Of a stretch of DNA of 64,000 nt, positions 44,726-54,418 are shown piece by piece. The notes beneath the pieces are model-generated. The model saw nothing but the letters and a program-made list of their open reading frames with translations. It had not been told where the DNA came from and did no database searches. The stretch spans positions 371,992 through 435,991 of the forward strand of contig JADJOY010000004.1 of the NCBI GenBank assembly GCA_016713535.1, given 5' to 3'. Numbering within the stretch: the stretch's first letter is position 1; the number at the start of each line of letters is the position of its first letter. A program made the translations under genes and the position numbers. The stretch is from Deltaproteobacteria bacterium (GTDB lineage Bacteria > JADJOY01).

Positions 44726-44741
44726 CGCGTCAGCCGACGCG
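44726..44741. terminator. Hairpin between convergent genes
   Basis: Perfect 6-bp stem CGCGTC / GACGCG with loop AGCC, in the 27-bp gap between the oxidase-like gene and the fasciclin gene. Its position would serve both directions; there is no T-run. Confidence 0.4.
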
Positions 44742-44751
44742 TTGGCGCCTC

Positions 44752-45243
44752 TCACTTGGCGGGCGGCAGCAGCACCTTGTCGACGACGTGGACGATGCCG
44801 TTCCCGGCGCGCACCGAGCCCAGGATCTTGGCGTCGTTGATGAGCACGGCACCGTCCTTTGCATGGAACGTGACCTTGGCGCCGTTCGCCATGCCCATTG
44901 TCTGACCGTCCTTGAGCCACCCCTTCTCGTACGTGGACACGGTCACGTGGTACTTGAGCACGTTCTGCAGGTCACCCTTCTTCTCGGGCTTGAGCAACTC
45001 GTCGAGCGTGCCGGCGGGCAGCGCAGCGAAGGCGGCGTTGGTGGGCGCGAACACCGTGAACGGGCCGGGGTTCTGGAGCGACACCACGTAGTCGGCTGCC
45101 TTCAGCGCGGCCACCAGCGTGGTGTGGTCGGGTGATCCGACCGCGACGTCGACCACGGTCTGCGGAGTGTCAGCGGCGGGAACCGCGCCGCCAGCCAGGA
45201 CGAGGGCCAAGCCCACCAAGGTCGTCACCAAGCGTCGCTTCAT
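44752..45243 (-). CDS. Secreted fasciclin-domain protein of the nos cluster
   Basis: 163 residues: a Sec signal (LVGLALVLAGGAVPAAD) and one fasciclin (FAS1) domain with the H1 motif GPFTVFAPTNAAFAALP and H2-like IVHVVDKVLLPP. FAS1 domains mediate adhesion or protein-protein contact and turn up in periplasmic redox clusters. It is the last gene of the minus-strand nos run, 56 bp after the membrane protein. A role in N2O respiration is inferred from position only. Confidence 0.85.
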   Translation of the reverse strand: MKRRLVTTLVGLALVLAGGAVPAADTPQTVVDVAVGSPDHTTLVAALKAADYVVSLQNPGPFTVFAPTNAAFAALPAGTLDELLKPEKKGDLQNVLKYHVTVSTYEKGWLKDGQTMGMANGAKVTFHAKDGAVLINDAKILGSVRAGNGIVHVVDKVLLPPAK

Positions 45244-45299
45244 GTTCGCTTCTCCTCGCGGGCTCGGCGCCCGCCGAATCCGGGTTCGCCTGCCATCGG

Positions 45300-45950
45300 T
45301 CAGATGTGCGCCAGCCCCTTCACCGCGCGGCGGCGGCCGTCCCACAGGTACCAGACGGTCAGCAGCGTGATGCCCGCCGCGTAGGCGAAGATCAGGTAGC
45401 CGCCCACCCCGGGGTAGCTGTGGGTGGTGAAGTTGGCGATCTGCTTGGTGCCGAAGATCGCGGGGGTGAAGGGCTGGACCTTCACCGGCGCTGTGGGGTC
45501 GAGGTCGTGGCCGTAGAGGTAGAGCTTGTAGGTGAAGCGCGCGAACGCGAACGAGCACACGTACACGTTGAAGACCGTGAGGTCGATGAGCGAGCGCACG
45601 GTGCCGATGGCGGCGACCCGGAGCGCCATCAGCGCCAGCACCCCGAACCCGAACGGCAGCCAGTCGAGATCCGATAGCTCGGCGCGATCGAGGTGCTTCA
45701 TGCCGATGTAGTGGTTGAGGGTGTTGATCTCCTGGAGGTGCTGGCCGTCGTTTCCGGCCTCCAGCTTGTAGGAGTAGATGTCGAGGACCAGGCCCTTCGG
45801 GTACTGGGGGGCGAACATCGAGATCCGCCACATCGGCATCACGTAGCTCAGCGCCAGCGGCAGGATCAGCGCCGCCAGCACGAACCGCACGGGGATACGG
45901 ATCGGTCGTTCGAGGTAGCTGTAGAACTTGTCGAGCATCAGCGGTGCCAT
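45300..45950 (-). CDS. Nos-cluster membrane protein of unknown function
   Basis: 216 residues with about four membrane helices (near 23-41, 97-115, 118-140 and 185-205). Conserved-looking extracytoplasmic segments are MPMWRISMFAPQYPKGL, EINTLNHYIGMKHL and FGTKQIANFTTHSYPG. I recall similar proteins beside nosZ in other phyla but know no function. His and Met residues in those loops could ligate copper or heme. The ATG at 45950 lies 40 bp after the nosY stop, so the gene belongs to the nos transcript. Confidence 0.75.
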   Translation of the reverse strand: MAPLMLDKFYSYLERPIRIPVRFVLAALILPLALSYVMPMWRISMFAPQYPKGLVLDIYSYKLEAGNDGQHLQEINTLNHYIGMKHLDRAELSDLDWLPFGFGVLALMALRVAAIGTVRSLIDLTVFNVYVCSFAFARFTYKLYLYGHDLDPTAPVKVQPFTPAIFGTKQIANFTTHSYPGVGGYLIFAYAAGITLLTVWYLWDGRRRAVKGLAHI

Positions 45951-45990
45951 GCCGGTTCCCTCCTTGCTAGTGCGATTCCCGGATCGGACG

Positions 45991-46831
45991 TCACACGACG
46001 TCGCCACGGGTGAAGCGGACGAACGCGAGCAGCCAGGCCGCCAGCCCGGCGAAGAGCGGCCAGGCGATCCCCAGGGCGAGGCGCGTTCGCGCCCACCCGG
46101 GTCGCCATGAAGAAGCCAACCGGTCCGAGCACTGCGAGCTCGGGATCGCCCGCCGAGAGCAGCGCCATGCGCGCCGCCTGCACGGGGTTCACCAGCGCCA
46201 GGGCGAACACGCCCTGGGGCTGGAGGCGCCACTGCAACATCACGCCGATGAGCGCGAAATCGAGCAGCGCCACCGACAGAATCCACACCAGGAGGGCGAT
46301 CGTCGCCGAGCGCGCCTGGCTCGCCACGTAGGTCGAGACGAAGAGCCCCACGCCGAGGAAGGTGGCGAGCAGCGCCGCGCTCACCGCGACCGACTCGAGC
46401 AGGATGCTCCACGACAGCGTCCCGCCGAGCACCGTGGCGCCGAGCACCGCGAGCGCCACGAACAGCAGCACCAGCGGCGCCGTGAGCACCACGTAGCGCG
46501 ACAGCGTGACGCCGACGAAGTAGGCGCCGCGGCGGATCGGATGGGAGAACAAGAGCTCCAGGGCGCCCTCGTCGCGGGCGCGGTTCACCACCTGCGAGGA
46601 GGCGGTGAGGGCGAGGAGCGGCAGCACCAGCAGCAGCGCGTGGGTGAGCCCGACGAGCACCCGCCCCATGCCGGTGAAGCCGAGCAGGCTCGACTCGCGC
46701 AAGCCGACGAACACGAACACCAGCGCCAGGGCGGCGTAGAGCACGACACAGAACAGCGCCCAGCGCGAGCGCACGGTCTCGGCGAGGTCGAGACGGAAGA
46801 TCGCGGCCACGTCTCGGTTGCCCGCGCTCAC
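45991..46831 (-). CDS. nosY: ABC transporter permease NosY (frameshift near the C-terminus)
   Basis: About 280 residues with six membrane helices of the ABC-2 permease type (SSQVVNRARDEGALELLFSH is the conserved cytoplasmic segment). With NosF and NosD it forms the NosDFY complex, which couples ATP use to assembly of the CuZ centre of N2O reductase. The frame breaks near 46088; removing one base gives LALGIAWPLFAGLAAW, FTRGDVV and TGA at 45991. Its GTG start overlaps the nosL stop as GTGA. Confidence 0.85.
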
Positions 46832-47309
46832 GGCATCCTCCCCATCGCGCCGCGCCGGCGCGGCTCTTGGCCGCGGCTCGCTCGCGCGCTTGCTCGAGGG
46901 TCATCGCCCCCGGCTCGCTTGCGTCGACGGCGCCGAGCCCGAAATCCATGGGCGTCGCGCCCACGGTCACGAAGCCCACTTGATCCTGGCCGAGCCAGCG
47001 GTCTTCCCGAGAGTGGTGGAACCACAGCGCGTGGAGCTCTGGCCGTTCGTCGTCGACGTACGAGAAGAAGCAGCCGGGGTCGTCGAAGTTGAGCACCGCG
47101 CCGGCAGTGGTCTGGGCCTGCACCGCGAAGCCCTCCTCGCTCACGTGCATGTGGCAGTGGGCGCAGGCCTCCTTGCCCCACGCGACCGGCACCGGGCCGT
47201 CGGGCAGGCGCTGGCCGGCGAGCACCTGCCACGCCACGACCCCGACCGCGGCGATCAGGATCGCGAGCACCGCAGGCACCACGACGCGGGTGAGGGTGCG
47301 GTCGTTCAC
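46828..47309 (-). CDS. nosL: Copper chaperone NosL (frameshift near the C-terminus)
   Basis: About 160 residues: an N-terminal membrane anchor (VVVPAVLAILIAAVGVVAW) and a NosL domain with the copper motif EACAHCHMHVSEEGFA and LNFDDPGCFFSYV. It delivers Cu(I) for nitrous oxide reductase maturation. No lipobox Cys is present, unlike many NosL proteins, so it is probably helix-anchored. The GTG start overlaps the nosF stop (GTGA). A missing base near 46860 hides its own stop; the expected TGA at 46828 overlaps the nosY start. Confidence 0.85.
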
Positions 47310-48202
47310 AGCGGCTCCTCCGAAGACCGCGGCGCCGCCGGCGCGGGGATCGTTTCCTCGTCGCGGACCACGACGTTCACCACCGAGCCGTTGAGCGTGC
47401 TCGTGACGTCCCGCAGCACCGCGAGCTTCTCGGCCTGCGGTAGCACGCGGCGCCACCAGCCGTTCGCGCCTTCCAGGAAACCGCGCTGCGCCATCGCCGC
47501 GTGCGCCGCCTCGCCGGCGACGCGTACGTCCACCACCGAAGCGGCCGCGGAGTGCAGGTAGTCCTCGGTGGCGCCCGAGAACTCGAGCACCCCGTCGCGA
47601 AGAGACAACACGTGGGTGGTGAGCTGGCGCAGCTCGTCGAGACGATGCGAGCAGAGCAGCACCGTCGCGGTCGTCGGCAAACGCGAGATCAGCCCGAAGA
47701 AGCGCTGCCTGGCCTCGGCGTCGAGGCTCGCGGTCGGCTCGTCGAGGATGTAGAGCGACGCGTCGACCGAGAGTGCGAGCGTGATGAGGAGCTTCTGGCG
47801 CATGCCGCCCGAGAGGTCGCGCAAAAGCCGCGTGCCGATCCCCGCGAGGTCGAGGTCGAGCTCGGATGCGGTGGCCGCGAAGCGCGCCGGATCGAGGCCG
47901 CGCACGTGGGCGGTGGCGCGCACCAGCTCGCGCACCGGCACAGCGAGGCGCGGCGCGACCTGGGGGACGTAAGCGAGGCGGTCCGCGAGCCGGGTGCGAT
48001 CGCGAAGCGGCGCGAGCCCTTCGATCCGCGCCTCCCCCTCGCAACCGAGCATCCCGAGCAAAACCCGGAGCAGCGTCGACTTGCCGGAGCCGTTGTGGCC
48101 GATCAGCGCGACCCGCGCGCCGCCCGGGATCGACGCGGTGATCCCCTTGAGCGCGGCCACCCGGCCGAAGGACCGACGCACGTCGCGGAGCTCAATCTGC
48201 AT
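47306..48202 (-). CDS. nosF: ABC transporter ATPase NosF
   Basis: 298 residues with Walker A GHNGSGKST, signature LSGGMRQK, Walker B LYILDEPTA and the H-loop LLCSHR. The C-terminal 70 residues form the extra domain typical of NosF. It powers the NosDFY complex. Its 5' end overlaps nosD by 11 bp and its 3' end overlaps nosL as GTGA, so nosD-F-L-Y are translationally coupled. Confidence 0.92.
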   Translation of the reverse strand: MQIELRDVRRSFGRVAALKGITASIPGGARVALIGHNGSGKSTLLRVLLGMLGCEGEARIEGLAPLRDRTRLADRLAYVPQVAPRLAVPVRELVRATAHVRGLDPARFAATASELDLDLAGIGTRLLRDLSGGMRQKLLITLALSVDASLYILDEPTASLDAEARQRFFGLISRLPTTATVLLCSHRLDELRQLTTHVLSLRDGVLEFSGATEDYLHSAAASVVDVRVAGEAAHAAMAQRGFLEGANGWWRRVLPQAEKLAVLRDVTSTLNGSVVNVVVRDEETIPAPAAPRSSEEPL

Positions 48203-49628
48203 CGAAGTTCCCCGCCATCTCGACGTCGGAGAAGTCGGAGCGCATGCGTGGCCGCGGATCGATCAGAAGCGTCGTCGGATGAAAGAGCGGGAGGACGTGG
48301 TTGACGGTATCGACCGCGAACAGCGCGAGGCCGCCACGGAAGTAGGCGAGTCCCGGGTGATGACCGATCAGGTTGGCGCTCATGCTGCGCAGCTCGTACG
48401 GGACGTCGCCGTAGCCGTCGCCGTCGAAGTCGTAGCCGGCGTAGTCGTCGAAGTCGTTGCCGCGCCACTCGGCGTCCCGGGCGTCGGTTCCGCCGCGGCA
48501 CTCGACCTGGGTCAGGTTGTCGCGGAAGCTGTTGTCGGTGAAATGGTTGCGGCTCGCGCGGCCGTGGAAGACCACCGCCGAGGCGGCGAAGCGGATCGCG
48601 TTGCGTTCGAAGTGGTTGTGGTCGGCCTCGTTGAGCGGCGAGGTGTCGACGTAGATGCCCACCGTGTCGCGGATGAGGGCGTTGCCGGTCACGCGGACGT
48701 TGCCCGATTCCTTGAGCCCGATGCCCATGCCGGCGGCCCCGCCGCTGCCGGCGAGCACGTTGCCGTCGAGGTTCAGGTCGCGGCTGTACATCACGAACAC
48801 GCCCACGACGTTGTCCACGTACCGGTTGCGGACCACCTGGTTGTCGTGGCTGTACATGAAGTGCGTGCCGTAGCGGCCCCGCACGACGAGGTTGTGCTCG
48901 ATCCGGTTGCCCCGCGAGTACCACACCACCATGTCGCGCGAGTCGGTGAGCCGGTTGTGCTCGACCACCGAGTCGTAGGTCTCCCACAGGCGGATCCCGT
49001 CGCCGCGAAGTCCGAAGGCGACGTCGCTGTGGCCCACGACGTCGTTCCCGCGCACCGTCACGCGGCGCGACCGCTCGACGAGGATCCCGAAGGTGGCGTT
49101 CTCGACGACGAGGCCCTCGACGATCACGTCCTCCGCGGTCACCTTGAGCGCGGCGTCCACGGTGTCGAACCGGGTGCCGCTGCCGTCGATGGTGAACCCC
49201 GCGAGCCGTGCGCCGGAGCCGGTGAGGTGAACCGTCGAGCCGACCCGCGACGAGACGATCACCGCCTCGGGGGTGCCCCACAGCGTGATCGGATGGGACA
49301 CGGTGACCGTGCCCGGGTAGCGCCCCGGCGGCAGGCACAGCGCCGTGCCGTCGGGCAGGGCGTCGATCTGACTCTGCAGCGGTACGCCTGGGGTCGCTTC
49401 CTCGCAGCGCTCGGGACGCGGAGGCTGCACCCGCGTCCAGCGCACGGCGGAGGCCGCCGGGTTCGCGCCCGTGTGCACCGGCTCGTACACCGCGTCGTGC
49501 GGGTCGGCGGCGACGACGGGCGCCGCGCCCGTCGCGACGACGGCCGCTGCGACGAGCGCCGGCAGGCAGCGCGCAAGGCGCCACGTGCCTCTGCGGCGGG
49601 GGCTCGAGGTCGTGCTCTTGACGCTCAT
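48192..49628 (-). CDS. nosD: Periplasmic copper-maturation protein NosD
   Basis: 478 residues: a signal peptide (CLPALVAAAVVATGAAPVVA) and a right-handed parallel beta-helix of CASH repeats (recurring GN or HN turns such as VVEHNRLTDSRDMVVWYS and GVFVMYSRDLNLDGN). NosD receives copper from NosL and assembles the CuZ site of NosZ together with NosFY. The gene starts about 100 bp after the nosZ stop on the same strand. Confidence 0.93.
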   Translation of the reverse strand: MSVKSTTSSPRRRGTWRLARCLPALVAAAVVATGAAPVVAADPHDAVYEPVHTGANPAASAVRWTRVQPPRPERCEEATPGVPLQSQIDALPDGTALCLPPGRYPGTVTVSHPITLWGTPEAVIVSSRVGSTVHLTGSGARLAGFTIDGSGTRFDTVDAALKVTAEDVIVEGLVVENATFGILVERSRRVTVRGNDVVGHSDVAFGLRGDGIRLWETYDSVVEHNRLTDSRDMVVWYSRGNRIEHNLVVRGRYGTHFMYSHDNQVVRNRYVDNVVGVFVMYSRDLNLDGNVLAGSGGAAGMGIGLKESGNVRVTGNALIRDTVGIYVDTSPLNEADHNHFERNAIRFAASAVVFHGRASRNHFTDNSFRDNLTQVECRGGTDARDAEWRGNDFDDYAGYDFDGDGYGDVPYELRSMSANLIGHHPGLAYFRGGLALFAVDTVNHVLPLFHPTTLLIDPRPRMRSDFSDVEMAGNFDAD

Positions 49629-49730
49629 CGGGAGAGTCCGTCGGAGGCGCGGCGGCGGGACGAGTGGGGAGGGACCATCTGGGAAGCGCCGGCGGGCGAA
49701 TGCCGGCGCTCCCAGATGCGGTTGCTGCGC

Positions 49731-51723
49731 TTACTTGCCGCCCTTGGGCTCGACCATGAAGTAGCCGGCCATCTCCAGGTGCAGCGCCGAGCAGAACTCG
49801 GTGCAGTACATGGGGAACACGCCGGCCTTGTCGGCCAGGAAGGTGACGTTGGCGTGCTCGCCGGGCTCGAGGCTGAGCTGGATGTTGTGCGAGTCCAGCG
49901 CGAAGCCGTGGGTCGCGTCGTGCGCCTGCTCGAGGTTGGTGACGTGCAGGTGGACCTTGTCACCCTCCTTCACGCGGACGATGTCGGGCGTGAAGTGGCT
50001 GCGGATCGCCGTCATGTAGACGTGCACTCCGTCCGCCTTGCGCTCGACGCGCTCCTTGCCGCCCTCGACCGCGAACGGGTCCTTCTGGCTGGTGAGCGGG
50101 TTGGTGCCGACGGGCTTGTAGATCTCCTCGGCCTTGATCTTGTCGGCCTTGATCATCTGCGCGTAGTGCGGCTCGCCGAGCGGCAGCGGCATGTCGTAGA
50201 GGAGCTGCATCTTCGGCTGGGCGATGTCGACGAGCTGGAAGTTCTGCGGAAGCAGCGGACCCACCGGCGCGAATCGGTCGATCGCCCACTTGTCCATCAT
50301 CACCATGTATTTGCCGTCGGGGCTGACGGTGTCACCCTCGGCCGCGGTCAGGTGCCCGACGGTGTAGTGGGCGGGGATCTTCTCGATCAGCTTCAGGTCC
50401 TTGAGGCTCCACTTCGCCACGACGGACTCGATGAAGACCGAGGTGTAGGCGTTGCCCTTGCCGTCGTAGACGGTGTGCAGCGGGCCCAGGCCGATCTCGA
50501 CCTGGCCGCGGATGGCGTCCTGGAAGGCCAGGATCGGCACGCCGTAGGGATCCTTCCCCTCGTACTTCTTGGCGGCGATGAGCTGCTTGATCTTGTCGAT
50601 CGAGTAGACGGTGCCGTGGGTGTCGAGCTTGCCGCCCACCACGATGTCCTTGCCGTCCGGCGTGACGTCGACGCCGTGCGGGCTCTTGGGCTCGGGGATG
50701 AAGTGCAGGATGTCGTTCTCGATCGCGGTCGGCAGTCGGATGACCTTGAAGCCCTCGATCGTCTCGGTCTTGCCGGCCTTCGCGAGCTGCTCGGCCTTCC
50801 TCCAGTTGATGACGTGGAGGTAGTCCATGTCGTTCTGCGAGGAGCCGGACTCCATCGGCGGGCGCCCTTCCATGTTTCCGCCGTAGGCGCGCTCGGTGTT
50901 GATCGAGTTGCAGAACACCCAGCCGTCGCTTACGAGCTTGCCGCAGTCGGCGAGGTCCTGCATGTACGGCGGCAGCTCGATCGCGAAGGACTGCGCAGGA
51001 ATGATGCGGCCCCTTCTCCTTGTCGAACTTCCAGAAGATCATCGCGCCGCGGTAGGCCTCGTCGAACTTCTCGAGCGGCACGAACTTGCCGCCGAGCGGC
51101 GTCGGGTACTGGGACGTCTCGACCACGTACTCGGTGTCCGGCGTGACGAAGGTGGCGCCGTGGTCCGACTCGATCAGGTTCGAGGTGACGATCTGCTTCG
51201 TCACGAAGTCCTTGAGATCGATGACGGCGACGCGGGCGTTGGCCTTGTCGTTGATGAAGACGTAGCGTCCGTCGTAGTCGCCCTTGGCCTCGCTGAGCGC
51301 CGGGTGGTGGGTGTCGGCCCACGCGAGCTTGTGGCCGTGGCGGTTGCCGGAGTCGAGGAGCCCGTCGCTCTCGTCGCCGTAGCCGAAGCCCTGCCACGGC
51401 TCGGGCGTGAACACCGCGACGTACTTGAGGATCCTCATGCTCGGCACGCCGATCACGATGAGGTTTCCGCCGTGCCCGCCCGACGCGAAGATGTAGTACT
51501 CGTCGTGGCGGCCGGTGGGGGTGTACGTCCTGAGCGCCGCCGTGACGTCGGCCTCGCTCAGGTTGCGCTCCTTCATGAGCTGCTGGAGCCCGGGTCCTCC
51601 GGTGTCCGCGGCCTGTGCGGTCCCGACCCCGGCCGACTCGCAGCCGGACTGGAGCATCGCGGCCGCCGCCAGAACGGTAGCGACCACGAGCGTGACGATG
51701 GTGTGTCCTCTGCGACCGTGCAT
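49731..51723 (-). CDS. nosZ: Nitrous oxide reductase NosZ (one frameshift)
   Basis: About 663 residues, reduces N2O to N2. CuZ histidines are visible in ASGGHGGNLIV, DTHHPAL, ESDHGATFV, SPHGVDVTPDG, LDTHGTVYS, VGHLTA and GEPHYAQM. The CuA site is MYCTEFCSALHLEM near the C-terminus. The leader (MHGRRGHTIVTLVVATVLAA) lacks a proper twin-arginine motif and looks Sec-type, which with the absence of nosR indicates clade II. A C4 tract at 51010-51013 breaks the frame; with three C the sequence reads EKGRIIPAQSFAIELPPYM. ATG 51723 has GGAGGGAGGA upstream. The gene should be functional once the indel is corrected. Confidence 0.93.
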
Positions 51724-51779
51724 GCTCCTCCCTCCTCTCGGCTCTCGCGCGGGAGCGCTCGTCACCCGCGCGGGCACAT

Positions 51780-52157
51780 TCATTTCTTGAAGCTGCGCAC
51801 CAACTCGCGAAGCGCGGTGACGACCTCGGGCTTGGCCATCAGGTCGGGGTTTGAAGGCATCGCCGGGCTCTTGCCGACCGCGATGCCACCGAACTTGATG
51901 ATGTTCTCGATGTGTGCGTCCGTGACCGACTTCTGCCACTCGGGGTCCGTGAAGTTGCGCGGCTTGGGGGTGAGGCCGGCCGAGCCGGGGCCGTCTCCGG
52001 CGCCGCTGGGTCCGTGGCACGGAGTGCAGCGCATCGCGAAGATCTCCTGTGCTTCCTTCTTCGCGCCTGCTGCGTCGGCCCAGCCGTTGGTCGCACCGCC
52101 GAGCGCCACCGCGGCGGCGCCGGCGGCGACGAGCAGCATTCGGTTGAATCGGGTCAT
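51780..52157 (-). CDS. Monoheme c-type cytochrome upstream of nosZ
   Basis: 125 residues: a Sec signal (LLVAAGAAAVALGGATNGWA), one heme c motif CTPCH and the distal Met probably in SPAMPSNPDL. It is a small periplasmic electron carrier, 56 bp upstream of nosZ on the same strand, and the natural candidate to deliver electrons to the CuA site. Confidence 0.88.
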   Translation of the reverse strand: MTRFNRMLLVAAGAAAVALGGATNGWADAAGAKKEAQEIFAMRCTPCHGPSGAGDGPGSAGLTPKPRNFTDPEWQKSVTDAHIENIIKFGGIAVGKSPAMPSNPDLMAKPEVVTALRELVRSFKK

Positions 52158-52187
52158 CGAAGCGTTCCTTTCGTGGGGTTTGGCGGG

Positions 52188-52208
52188 GCCGGGGTGCTCG
52201 ACCCCGGC
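52188..52208 (-). terminator. Hairpin between norA-like gene and cytochrome c
   Basis: Perfect 8-bp stem GCCGGGGT / ACCCCGGC with a 5-nt loop in the 65-bp gap, with no T-run. It may reduce read-through from the sigma-54 promoter into the nos genes, or stabilise an mRNA end. Confidence 0.4.
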
Positions 52209-52222
52209 GCCCGGGTTTCGGT

Positions 52223-52672
52223 TCAACTCTCGCCCCGCAGCGCTCGCGGGAAGAGGACGTCGTTCTCGAGGTGCACGTGCTCGCGGACGTGGCGATCGAG
52301 GCTCGCGAGCGCGCTCGCGACCTCCGCCGGGAGCCGGTCTGCCTCGCTCGCGGACCCGAGCGCTCGCACTCGCTCGCGCAGGGCGTCGAGGCGCCCGAGG
52401 GTCTCGGCGTGCTCCAGCACCATCACGCGGATGGGCGCGTGCGCGAGGTCGCCACGCCCGGCGCGGATCCACGGGAAGAGCACCTTCTCTTCTTTCTCCA
52501 TGTGCGCCGTGAGCTCGTCGGCGACGACCTGGAACGCATCGCACAGGGACGTCCACGCGGGATGGGACGAACCGCGCAGCCGGTCCATCGATGTGGCGAG
52601 CGATTTCATGAGCTCGAGCTCCACGAGGTGGAAGTCGATGCGGATGTGATCGACGAGCTCCGCGACCGACAT
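52223..52672 (-). CDS. norA: Hemerythrin-domain di-iron protein (NorA/YtfE-like)
   Basis: About 149 residues. Di-iron ligand pattern typical of YtfE/Ric/NorA proteins: HIRIDFHLVELELMKSL, ELTAHMEKEEKVLFPWI, VMVLEHAETLGRL and HVREHVHLENDVLFP. Family members bind NO or repair nitrosylated iron centres; in Ralstonia norA is controlled by NorR. Here norR is divergent and a sigma-54 promoter lies just upstream, so this is the probable primary NorR target. ATG 52672 is chosen because the longer frame from 52783 would begin upstream of that promoter. Confidence 0.82.
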   Translation of the reverse strand: MSVAELVDHIRIDFHLVELELMKSLATSMDRLRGSSHPAWTSLCDAFQVVADELTAHMEKEEKVLFPWIRAGRGDLAHAPIRVMVLEHAETLGRLDALRERVRALGSASEADRLPAEVASALASLDRHVREHVHLENDVLFPRALRGES

Positions 52673-52720
52673 CGCCTCGGGACCGCGATGGGTTTCCTCC
52701 GGAGGCACGTCCCGCGACAG

Positions 52721-52736
52721 AGCAAATATGGGTCCA
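52721..52736 (-). promoter_or_regulatory. Sigma-54 promoter of the norA-like gene
   Basis: On the minus strand TGGACCCATATTTGCT: GG and GC separated by exactly 10 bp as required for -24/-12 promoters, with the TTTGCT half fully typical. The expected start is near 52712, 40 nt before ATG 52672. A perfect inverted repeat TGCGAC-N5-GTCGCA (52740-52756) abuts it upstream. Confidence 0.75.
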
Positions 52737-52797
52737 CCCTGCGACCATTTGTCGCAGTTGGGTTTTTCGCGCATCCGAGTCAAATTGACTTTTGAGG

Positions 52798-54397
<1,600 letters not shown>

Positions 54398-54418
54398 CCC
54401 TGAACCGCTCTCGGAGGG

